From Acidobacteriaceae bacterium (GTDB lineage Bacteria; Acidobacteriota; Terriglobia; Terriglobales; Acidobacteriaceae): a DNA stretch of 8,690 nt. Below are positions 1 to 5,323 of this stretch, piece after piece. How positions within the stretch are numbered: the stretch's first letter is position 1; the number at the start of each line of letters is the position of its first letter. Both the position numbers and the translations under genes were made by a program. The notes beneath the pieces are model-generated. The model did not search any database. It had not been told where the DNA came from and was given only the letters and a program-made list of their open reading frames with translations. Location: positions 546-9,235 of the forward strand of contig PMGP01000179.1 in NCBI GenBank assembly GCA_003156235.1, read 5' to 3'.

Positions 1-108
1 CCGTGGTTCAAGTCCAGCTACCAGTTGCGCATGGACGACAAACAGAAGACTGAGATTCCCGTCAGCCGCGCGCAGACTCGCCGGCTCCGCGAACTCTTCA
101 ATCTGTAG
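1..108 (+). CDS. LytTR-family DNA-binding response regulator, C-terminal fragment
   Basis: Frame 1 is open from the window edge to a TAG at 106-108 and gives the last 35 residues of a protein that starts outside the window. The tail contains SYQLRMDD and then TEIPVSRAQTRRLRELF. This matches the end of the LytTR DNA-binding domain, where an 'E-[IV]-P-V-S-R' strand is followed by a short basic helix. LytTR domains usually sit at the C terminus of LytR/AlgR-type two-component response regulators and bind direct repeats near promoters. The receiver domain and any partner histidine kinase would lie upstream, so the regulated process cannot be read here. The family call rests on a short but characteristic motif. 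Confidence 0.6.
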   Translation, partial: PWFKSSYQLRMDDKQKTEIPVSRAQTRRLRELFNL

Positions 109-121
109 CAGTTTTTCTGCT
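107..121. other. small hairpin between convergent genes
   Basis: AGCAG and CTGCT are perfect 5-base arms around a TTTTT loop. The hairpin lies in the 20-base gap between the LytTR gene stop and the stop of the convergent reductase gene. Its position suits a bidirectional terminator, but no T-tract follows on either strand and the stem is short, so the function is uncertain. Confidence 0.25.
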
Positions 122-128
122 TACCGGC

Positions 129-935
129 CTAATCGTACCTCTCAAACACAATCTGCTTTTTATGCCAGCCGAAGCCGATCAGCCGCTCGCGCACGCTGGA
201 GACCATCTCGTTGAGTCCGCAGATGTAGGCGTAGATGTCGAAGTTCAATTCCGAGGCCGGCAGCGCGGGATCGGGCGCAGGCATAGGCAGCGTCTGGCCG
301 AGCCGCGTGGCGCGTTCCTCGATAATCCGGGCCACATGCTCCTGGACGTAGCCGCGCAGGCCGGTCCAACTCTCATCGGCGCGGCTCAGCGTGGGTAGGT
401 AGTGGAAATTCGGAACGCGGCGGGCCAACGCCTCGAATTCGGCGCGGTAATAGATGTCGCTCTCGTAGCGCGTGCCGTAGACCAGCCAAATCTGCTTGCC
501 GTTGCTGCGATCCGGTCCGCCTGCCGGGAAGAGCCATTGCAGATAGCCGCGCATGGGCGCGATGCCCGTGCCGGTAGCCACCAGGATGGAGTCGGTGATG
601 GGCTCGTGGAGGATGAAGTGCCCGTGCGGCCCGTGAATCTGGATGGTCGCGCCGATGGGCAGATCGGGCAGGTCAGCCAGGTGGTTGCTGAAGAAGCCCT
701 CCTCGACGCGATTCACGCACAGCTCAAATCTGTTTCCGTTGGCCGCCGAGGCTAGCGAGTAGGCGCGGGTCTGCATCTTGCCGTTGGCGTCCAGCGCCAC
801 ACCGCTGACAAACTGGCCCGCAGCGAAAGGAAAGCTCTCCACCTCGTCGAGGACAAAGCCGAAGTGATGGCACTGGGCAACTTCAGAGATGCAGTCTTTG
901 CGTTCAAGACGTGCGGTAAGCAGTTCACGCGCCAT
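129..935 (-). CDS. ferredoxin-NADP(+) reductase-like flavoprotein
   Basis: This is a 268-residue cytosolic FAD/NAD(P)H oxidoreductase of the ferredoxin-NADP reductase superfamily, moving electrons between NADPH and ferredoxin or flavodoxin. The FAD-binding barrel is marked by AAGQFVS (38-44), RAYSLAS (57-63) and GPHGHF (102-107). The nucleotide domain has ATGTGIAPM (120-128), YGTRYESD (153-160) and YICGLNEM (237-244), and the chain ends IVFERYD. The length fits bacterial Fpr-type enzymes. The frame is open back to a TTG at 1043, but I start at the ATG at 935: MARELLTARLERKD aligns with the start of Fpr-type proteins, and a terminator at 952-975 would otherwise sit inside the gene. The ribosome binding site is weak (GAGAA). 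There is no ferredoxin gene nearby, so the redox partner is unknown. Confidence 0.85.
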   Translation of the reverse strand: MARELLTARLERKDCISEVAQCHHFGFVLDEVESFPFAAGQFVSGVALDANGKMQTRAYSLASAANGNRFELCVNRVEEGFFSNHLADLPDLPIGATIQIHGPHGHFILHEPITDSILVATGTGIAPMRGYLQWLFPAGGPDRSNGKQIWLVYGTRYESDIYYRAEFEALARRVPNFHYLPTLSRADESWTGLRGYVQEHVARIIEERATRLGQTLPMPAPDPALPASELNFDIYAYICGLNEMVSSVRERLIGFGWHKKQIVFERYD

Positions 936-951
936 GTCGTTCTCGCTTGGG

Positions 952-975
952 AAAAAAATGCCCGCATAGGCGGAC
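952..975 (-). terminator. intrinsic terminator downstream of the LysE-family gene
   Basis: Read on the minus strand, GTCCGC and GCGGGC pair as a 6-base stem (one G-T pair) around a CTAT loop. An A and a run of seven Ts follow (complement of 952-958). This is a good rho-independent terminator for transcripts coming from the exporter gene. It ends only 16 bases before the reductase ATG, so it could also act in the reductase leader. Confidence 0.6.
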
Positions 976-999
976 TCATCTCTTGGATGCAGCCGTCGG

Positions 1000-1025
1000 A
1001 AAAAAGGCGCAAGCCCGGGCGGCGC
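1000..1025 (-). terminator. possible second (upstream) terminator after the LysE-family gene
   Basis: On the minus strand a GC-rich segment (1006-1025) can fold with GCGC/GCGC outer pairs and a GC/GC inner stem, and six Ts follow (complement of 1000-1005). It lies about 46 bases after the exporter stop codon. The stem is irregular, so this is weaker than the one at 952-975; together they would form a tandem terminator. Confidence 0.35.
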
Positions 1026-1070
1026 AAAGTTCAATGCCGTCAAGGTGAAACGGATATCCCTCAGGCACAG

Positions 1071-1706
1071 CTACGCACGTTTCGCTACCGCCAATTTGAC
1101 GCCAAAGCCGACAAAGACGCATCCGGTGAGCCGATCCAGGTTCCGCACCACGCGCGGTTTGGACAGGAAGCGGCCAAGAGGGATGGTAAGAGCGATCAGA
1201 AGCGCAAACCATGCCATGGTTATCAGCACATGGATACCCGCAAGCAGCATAGAAAAACTTGCAACATTCATGCCATGCGGAATGAATTGCGGAAGAAAAG
1301 TCACATAAAACACGCCAACCTTGGGGTTGAGTATGTTGCTTAGAAAACCACGATAAAACGCGCTATTCTTCTCCTTGCGTTTCACCGGGCTGTCGAACGA
1401 TGGCTTGTCCACCGATAACGAGATGCGCGGCCTCATCAGAAGCTTGATGCCGAGATAGAAGAGGTAAGCGGCGCCTGCCCATTTCACAATGTTGAAAGCA
1501 ATCTCGGAGGCAGCCAGGAGTGCCGTCAAACCGAAGGCTGCGCTCATTCCCCAGACCAGTAAACCCAGGCAAATGCCGGCAGAAGACGCGGCCCCATCGC
1601 GCGGTCCGCAGGAGGTAGAGGTTCTCAATACCATCGCTGTATCCACGCCGGGCGTGATCGTCAGCAGAGTTGCGGCAACGATAAACAAAAGCATGAGCTG
1701 AAACAT
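1071..1706 (-). CDS. LysE/RhtB-family amino-acid exporter
   Basis: This 211-residue inner-membrane protein belongs to the LysE/RhtB superfamily, whose members export amino acids or related small molecules using the proton gradient. Visible hallmarks are an N-terminal hydrophobic helix ending in ITPGVD (17-22; the family motif is usually TPGPD, so Val replaces Pro), helices near 43-64 and 66-91, a charged loop at 92-117, NPKV (127-130), FLPQF (137-141), and helices near 147-177 and 190-207. The length is normal for the family. The ATG start has a strong AGGAGGG ribosome binding site (complement of 1715-1721) eight bases upstream. The gene is divergent from the elongation factor gene. The substrate cannot be told from sequence, and no biosynthetic neighbour hints at it. 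Confidence 0.88.
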   Translation of the reverse strand: MFQLMLLFIVAATLLTITPGVDTAMVLRTSTSCGPRDGAASSAGICLGLLVWGMSAAFGLTALLAASEIAFNIVKWAGAAYLFYLGIKLLMRPRISLSVDKPSFDSPVKRKEKNSAFYRGFLSNILNPKVGVFYVTFLPQFIPHGMNVASFSMLLAGIHVLITMAWFALLIALTIPLGRFLSKPRVVRNLDRLTGCVFVGFGVKLAVAKRA

Positions 1707-1736
1707 GGAGAATGCCCTCCTGTATCGAGAATAACC

Positions 1737-1766
1737 CGGCGATGGGGTCTAACTGATTCATCGCCG
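1737..1766. repeat. inverted repeat in the exporter/EF-P divergent spacer
   Basis: CGGCGATG (1737-1744) and CATCGCCG (1759-1766) are perfect 8-base arms separated by 14 bases. The repeat lies about 30 bases upstream of the exporter start and about 30 bases upstream of the -10 box of the elongation factor gene. It could be an operator for a dimeric regulator or a leader hairpin of the exporter mRNA. No T-run follows, so it is not an obvious terminator. Confidence 0.45.
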
Positions 1767-1791
1767 CAAACCGGCCATGGAGGCCCGACCC

Positions 1792-1797
1792 TATAAT
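1792..1797 (+). promoter_or_regulatory. -10 box of the elongation factor P promoter
   Basis: A perfect TATAAT lies 56 bases before the EF-P ATG. The -35 region at the expected distance (about 1769-1774, AACCGG) is poor, so the promoter may rely on an activator or on other contacts. Transcription would start near 1803-1805. Confidence 0.45.
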
Positions 1798-1805
1798 GGA
1801 CAAGG

Positions 1806-1828
1806 AGCCGAAGGATATTTTTCCGGCT
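1806..1828 (+). promoter_or_regulatory. 5'-leader stem-loop of the EF-P mRNA
   Basis: AGCCG (1806-1810) pairs with CGGCT (1824-1828). After a two-base AA bulge, GGA pairs with TTC (one G-T pair), leaving a TATTT loop. If the TATAAT at 1792 is used, this hairpin sits at the very 5' end of the mRNA, where such structures can stabilise a transcript. It leaves the GAGG ribosome binding site (1845-1848) free. Confidence 0.3.
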
Positions 1829-1853
1829 TACAAGCTCTTTTATTGAGGATTTT

Positions 1854-2426
1854 ATGGCCGCACTGCTGGAAGCAATTACTGTCAAGCGCAAGATGTACTT
1901 TGAGTTTGAGAACACCCCGTACTACTGCATGGACGCCGAGGTCTCCACGCCCACGGCGCGCGGCGGCCAGACGCTCGTCCGCCTGAAGATGCGCAACCTG
2001 CTCACGCAGGCCGTCTTCGACAAGACCTTCAAGGCCGGCGACAAGTTCAAGGAGCCGGACCTGGAACTGGTCGAGGCCTCTTATCTCTACAGCGACAACG
2101 AGGGCTCGCACTTCATGGACCAGGAGAGCTTCGAGACGCATACGCTCAACAGCGACATGATGGGCAACAACCTGGAACTGCTCGTCGAGGGCGTCATCAT
2201 CCAACTGCACAAGTTCAACGGCAATCCCATCGGCCTGCTGTTGCCGGAGAAGGTCGAGTTGGAGGTGGAATACACCGAGGGCGGCGCGCGCGGCGACACC
2301 AGCGGCAACGTCACCAAACTCGCCCGCCTCCAAACCGGCCTGGAGATCAAGGCCCCGCTCTACATTCAGGTGGGCGAAAAGGTAAAGGTCTACACCGAGA
2401 CGCGGGAGTTCGCGGGAAGAGCGTAA
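1854..2426 (+). CDS. efp: elongation factor P with a YeiP/EfpL-type arginine loop
   Basis: This is a 190-residue, three-domain translation factor that binds stalled ribosomes between the P and E sites and promotes peptide bonds at polyproline or similar motifs. An N-terminal KOW-like domain (about 1-65) is followed by OB domains; YLYSDNEGSHFMD (77-89), NPIGLLLPEKVELEV (124-138) and the family signature region KLARLQTGLEIKAPLY (155-170) are plain. In the tip loop, canonical EF-P has PGK with a modified lysine. Here the loop is PTARGGQTL (33-41), two residues longer and tipped by Arg36, matching E. coli YeiP/EfpL (SPTARGAATL, Arg33). No modification enzyme gene is in the window. The start is an ATG with GAGG (1845-1848) five bases upstream. 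The C-terminal half looks like ordinary EF-P, so the subfamily label is less sure than the family. Confidence 0.93.
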   Translation: MAALLEAITVKRKMYFEFENTPYYCMDAEVSTPTARGGQTLVRLKMRNLLTQAVFDKTFKAGDKFKEPDLELVEASYLYSDNEGSHFMDQESFETHTLNSDMMGNNLELLVEGVIIQLHKFNGNPIGLLLPEKVELEVEYTEGGARGDTSGNVTKLARLQTGLEIKAPLYIQVGEKVKVYTETREFAGRA

Positions 2427-2464
2427 AAGCAGGGAATAGGGGTCATGAAACAACAATGGCTTGT

Positions 2465-2499
2465 ATCCCTTCCTTTGCGGGCCTTTCGTGGAAAGGGAT
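2465..2499. terminator. imperfect hairpin between convergent genes
   Basis: ATCCCTTCC and GGAAAGGGAT form a near-perfect stem (one bulged A) around a 16-base loop, in the 107-base gap between the EF-P stop and the stop of the convergent exported-protein gene. The position suits a two-way terminator, but no T-tract follows on either strand. Confidence 0.35.
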
Positions 2500-2533
2500 G
2501 GGATCTTGCATTCCAAGAAGACTGAATCTGTTA

Positions 2534-3742
2534 TTAGCGTGCGGTGGAGTTATACATAAGCCAGCAACTTGTGGCCGTACAGTAGAATCTGGCTGGTCCA
2601 TCGATGAGATTGGTGGACTCGCCGGTGGAATTGATTTGGGCCGGGGAAGCCGTAAGTTGTTTGGATTTAGCGTTGATAATGCCTGGCGATAGGATCATGC
2701 AAGGCAGCGGCGGATTCGCGGAGGCCGAACCTTTATAGCAGGAGTAGGCGCGGATAATGTTCTGCATCTTGGTTTTTTTGAAATATGCCTTGCTGCCCAT
2801 GCCTACGCCGAAAATACCGCCGCTTACATTGTTCCATTTGCCTGCCAGGCCCACGGTGTCGGGCGTAGAGACTGCCCACCATCCTTGATCCGGTCCCGCC
2901 GACCAGGGCACGTGGGCAATGATCCAGAGAGTGCATCCGGCTTTTGAACCGGCATTTGGGCACTGAATATAGCCAACGATTTCTGCTGCTCCAGTCGGCG
3001 CTCCCGGTCCATCCAGCGGTGCAACAATCATGCTATCTGATGGAAAGGTGCAGGTTGGCGTATAGCCGGAAGCGTAGCTGGTGGCGCTTGCCACCTTGAC
3101 ATCAAAAATCATTACGCAAACTGCCGAAGATCCCGGGGTGTGTTGCTGATAGATAAACTGCACCCATCCTTTATCTCCCGCTGCGCTGGTCGGATATGGC
3201 GAGCCGGAGGTACAGGTCGAGCATATAAATTGGTTGGTATTGTTCTGGATGCTGAATGCGTTGGGGCTACCTTTTGAATCTTTTTCAGATGCCCGGGCTG
3301 GGTCGGAGAGCTGGTTGACAGTGACTGACCCCCAGTTAAGCGGCGTGGCGATCTTATCGGGAGGCACGCCAACCTTATGCAAATAGTTATGCGGTGTGGA
3401 TTGGATGCTGTTTGTCATTATCGCTGGCACTACCTGATGCGCCTTGATCTCCTCGGGTGTACCGCAGTGAACTGCATTCCAGGCGTTACCGACGAGATGG
3501 TAGCAGCCGGGCTTCCCTGGAGTGAAGGGCGCAAGGAGACTGTCGGAAGGCGTACGCGGCCTGTGTGATTTGGGTACCCTTGCGACTTCGGCGTGTTGCA
3601 ACTTCGCGGTCATTTGCTGCTTGACAGCGGGAGTGCTCGTGGCCTGGGCCGAGGCTTCCATGGCAGTAACGAGAAGAACGAGCAGCACCGCGCCTCTCAG
3701 GACATACGGCAGAATGAGTTCATTGGAAGCGACCCGTATCAT
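2534..3742 (-). CDS. exported 12-cysteine protein of unknown function
   Basis: This is a 402-residue protein with a signal peptide: hydrophobic core GAVLLVLLVTAM (17-28), then ASA before Q33 as a likely cleavage site. Twelve cysteines (80, 93, 174, 177, 209, 231, 261, 270, 335, 348, 388, 393) suggest up to six disulfides outside the cytoplasm. PGCYHLVGNAWNAVHC (78-93), PNAFSIQNNTNQF (160-172), GWVQFIY (192-198) and TGESTNLIDGP (373-383) recall, from memory, a loose family of exported hypothetical proteins in soil bacteria; no function is known to me. An ATG ten codons earlier (3772) is possible, but the one at 3742 has a GGAAG site nine bases upstream and gives a more normal signal peptide. 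Sampled lines of this gene are about 50% GC, below its neighbours, which hints at a different history. It lies 39 bases after the DUF2252 gene and may be co-transcribed with it. Confidence 0.75.
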   Translation of the reverse strand: MIRVASNELILPYVLRGAVLLVLLVTAMEASAQATSTPAVKQQMTAKLQHAEVARVPKSHRPRTPSDSLLAPFTPGKPGCYHLVGNAWNAVHCGTPEEIKAHQVVPAIMTNSIQSTPHNYLHKVGVPPDKIATPLNWGSVTVNQLSDPARASEKDSKGSPNAFSIQNNTNQFICSTCTSGSPYPTSAAGDKGWVQFIYQQHTPGSSAVCVMIFDVKVASATSYASGYTPTCTFPSDSMIVAPLDGPGAPTGAAEIVGYIQCPNAGSKAGCTLWIIAHVPWSAGPDQGWWAVSTPDTVGLAGKWNNVSGGIFGVGMGSKAYFKKTKMQNIIRAYSCYKGSASANPPLPCMILSPGIINAKSKQLTASPAQINSTGESTNLIDGPARFYCTATSCWLMYNSTAR

Positions 3743-3781
3743 CGAATATATCTTCCAATTCCTTTGCTCCATGCTTATGTT

Positions 3782-5098
3782 TTATCGCTTCTTGCTCGCG
3801 TAGGCTGAGCTTTTCAGCTCCTTCCAATCCTTTTCCGTCTGATCCGCATAGGCTGTGCCGAACTTTGCCAGAGCCTCGGCGAAGCCGTCGCCAGAGCCGA
3901 TGTAGCCGGACAGAATCAGCGGGTCGCCGCTGCGGGCATGGCCGCGGGCAAGCAGTTCGCCGCAGACCTCGGCGTAAGCCTCCAGGCCGCCGCCCTCCAA
4001 ATCCTCTAAATCAATGGAACCCTTGTGATCGTTCAGTTGGCGAACCAGGTAGTCGCGCCCGGCGATGTGCGTCCAGCCGAGGAACGGGTCGGACTGCACC
4101 TGCATCGCTTTCTGACCTTCTGCGACGCGCTGGCCGTTTTGATGGGGCGGCGCGGCATCGGGCAGATAGGGCGCGTAGCCGGAGGCCGGCTCCTCCTTGA
4201 TCTGCAAAAACAGCGGATCGTTGGGCCCGTTGCCTTCAAAGTAGACGCAGTAATCGCGCAAGCCCACCGAACCGGTGCCGACCACCTTGAAGGCTACATC
4301 CACCGGGCGATAAAGCGATAAAAGGTGCTGGCGCTGCGGTTCCAACATCTGGCAATAAGGGCCGAGAGCGGCCAGAACGGCTGTGGCCTGCCTGCCGGTG
4401 ACGCGGGTCAGCGTGGGCTTGATCTCTTTGAAATGGCGGGGTGCATTGGGCTTGCTGGAGGAGGGCTCGGTGAGTTGGTTGAGGGTGTGCAGCGGAGTGG
4501 CTCGCTCGGCCTTGAGCAGGGCATCGAGGACAGGCTCGACCTGGCCCAGGCGATGAACCTGAAAGCGGCCCACTTCGAGGATGGGCATCCGGGCAAAGGC
4601 GCGCATCTGGGCAGCGTAACGGGCGACGAACCTTACCACGGTTTCGCGAATCGCGGATTCTTTGTGGCTTGACGCGCGGCCGGCCAGCACTAGCGATGCG
4701 GCCATGCGTTTCAGGTCCCACTCAAACGGCCCGCGAATGGTCTCGTCAAAGTCGTTGATGTCGAAGGTGAGCCGTCCGTCGGGCGCGGCATAGGCGCCCA
4801 GGTTGCGTACGTGAGCGTCGCCGCAGAGCTGGCAGACGATGCCCGTCGAAGGCAGCACGGACAGGTCGGCGGCCATCACCGGCACCGCGCCGCGGAAGTA
4901 ACCGAAGGGCGACGCGGCCATCAGCAGGTACTTGAGCTGGATGAACGCGGGGATGCGGCCGCGCATCGAGCGAGCAACAAGCTCGAGGGCGGAGGCCTGC
5001 CGCGCCTTGGGTTTCAGTTCGCTGTGTTGCTGGCGGCCCACCTGCTTGCGCCGCGCCTGACCTAGAGAGCGCCGTTCCTGTGGAGTTGCCCAATGCAT
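3782..5098 (-). CDS. DUF2252 family protein
   Basis: This 438-residue soluble protein has the conserved blocks of DUF2252: SPFGYFRGA (63-71), CGDAHVRN (92-99), FDINDFDET (112-120), GPFEWDLKR (123-131), VVGTGSVGLRDY (272-283), LQIKEE (298-303), DYLVRQLNDHKG (349-360), HARSGD (387-392) and YADQTEKDW (417-425). The family's biochemical role is not established to my knowledge. GDAHxxN followed by DxxDFD resembles the catalytic and metal loops of aminoglycoside phosphotransferase-like kinases, while GTGSVG and the later IK resemble a glycine loop and ATP-binding lysine. That would be a permuted kinase fold, which is inference. The frame is open back into padR (5419), but similarity begins only after the ATG at 5098; another ATG lies at 5140. 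No ribosome binding site precedes 5098. The gene is divergent from padR. Confidence 0.88.
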   Translation of the reverse strand: MHWATPQERRSLGQARRKQVGRQQHSELKPKARQASALELVARSMRGRIPAFIQLKYLLMAASPFGYFRGAVPVMAADLSVLPSTGIVCQLCGDAHVRNLGAYAAPDGRLTFDINDFDETIRGPFEWDLKRMAASLVLAGRASSHKESAIRETVVRFVARYAAQMRAFARMPILEVGRFQVHRLGQVEPVLDALLKAERATPLHTLNQLTEPSSSKPNAPRHFKEIKPTLTRVTGRQATAVLAALGPYCQMLEPQRQHLLSLYRPVDVAFKVVGTGSVGLRDYCVYFEGNGPNDPLFLQIKEEPASGYAPYLPDAAPPHQNGQRVAEGQKAMQVQSDPFLGWTHIAGRDYLVRQLNDHKGSIDLEDLEGGGLEAYAEVCGELLARGHARSGDPLILSGYIGSGDGFAEALAKFGTAYADQTEKDWKELKSSAYASKKR

Positions 5099-5105
5099 GA
5101 CCCGC

Positions 5106-5135
5106 AAGATACACCGCTCAGGCCGTGCTGCGCAA
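5106..5135 (-). promoter_or_regulatory. possible DUF2252 promoter giving a near-leaderless mRNA
   Basis: On the minus strand TTGCGC (complement of 5130-5135) is followed after 18 bases by TATCTT (complement of 5106-5111). Only seven bases separate the -10 box from the ATG at 5098, so transcription would start at or next to the start codon. This agrees with the lack of a ribosome binding site but rests on weak consensus matches. Confidence 0.25.
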
Positions 5136-5148
5136 GTCATTGTGCTGC

Positions 5149-5183
5149 CAGACGATGAGTCTGCTTCCGTCCCCCATCGTCTG
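5149..5183. repeat. inverted repeat in the DUF2252/padR divergent spacer
   Basis: CAGACGATG (5149-5157) and CATCGTCTG (5175-5183) are perfect 9-base arms around a 17-base loop. The repeat is about 50 bases upstream of the DUF2252 ATG and about 85 bases upstream of the padR promoter. It lacks a T-tract. An operator or a leader hairpin are both possible. The rest of the 225-base spacer, apart from the promoters and operators listed, shows nothing I can name. Confidence 0.4.
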
Positions 5184-5266
5184 ATACCCCCTCCGAAGGC
5201 AAGTGGAGGCCACAAAGCGGTTCTTTGCCGGATCTCCTGAACTCGGAAAAATATTAGCAAAAGTAC

Positions 5267-5295
5267 TTGACACCACACACTGTATGTTATACGGT
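5267..5295 (+). promoter_or_regulatory. padR operon promoter
   Basis: A perfect -35 TTGACA (5267-5272) is followed after 17 bases by TACGGT (5290-5295), which keeps the key T, A and final T of a -10 box. A TACAAT at 5299-5304 is a better -10 by itself but lacks a partner at normal spacing. The -10 region lies inside the operator dyad, so regulator binding would block the promoter. Confidence 0.6.
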
Positions 5296-5311
5296 GTGTA
5301 CAATACAGTGT
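5275..5311 (+). promoter_or_regulatory. PadR-type operator cluster (ATACRGTGT half-sites)
   Basis: ACACACTGTAT (5275-5285) and ATACGGTGTGT (5289-5299) form a 25-base dyad with one mismatch and a three-base centre. A further copy, ATACAGTGT (5303-5311), is a perfect inverse of ACACTGTAT (5277-5285) and a direct repeat of ATACGGTGT (5289-5297), 14 bases on. The three half-sites cover the -10 region and likely start of transcription. PadR family dimers bind such AT-centred dyads, usually at their own promoters, so self-repression is the natural reading. Confidence 0.65.
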
Positions 5312-5322
5312 ACGAGGTACAC
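5308..5322 (+). promoter_or_regulatory. perfect dyad overlapping the padR ribosome binding site
   Basis: GTGTAC (5308-5313) and GTACAC (5317-5322) are perfect 6-base arms around GAG. The padR Shine-Dalgarno GAGG (5314-5317) lies in the loop and first stem base, one base before the ATG region begins at 5324. As DNA it may be an extra operator; as RNA it is a hairpin that would hide the ribosome binding site. Confidence 0.45.
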
Positions 5323-5323
5323 C

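Noticed and set aside
936..1043. TTG start extending the reductase by 36 residues
   Set aside because: The extension covers the good terminator and adds residues absent from the family; the ATG at 935 fits the Fpr start.
864..1343. Plus-strand open frame of 159 codons across the reductase/exporter boundary
   Set aside because: It is antisense to two recognisable genes and to the terminators between them, with no family resemblance and no good ribosome binding site.
1791..2516. Long minus-strand open frame (241 codons) opposite the elongation factor gene
   Set aside because: It is antisense to a clearly conserved EF-P gene; the predicted protein is a low-complexity Leu/Glu/Val/Ala/Arg product typical of a GC-rich shadow frame.
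4236..4721. Minus-strand 161-codon frame inside the DUF2252 gene
   Set aside because: It is a different frame of the same strand, rich in Pro/Arg/Ala/Ser, fully inside a gene with strong family motifs.
5267..5323. TTG start extending padR by 19 residues
   Set aside because: The extension consists of promoter and operator DNA translated by chance; the ATG at 5324 has its own ribosome binding site.
5261..5323. Repeats in the padR promoter as a CRISPR or microsatellite
   Set aside because: Only three 9-base copies in mixed orientation, at a promoter; this is an operator pattern, with no spacer-repeat regularity or cas genes.
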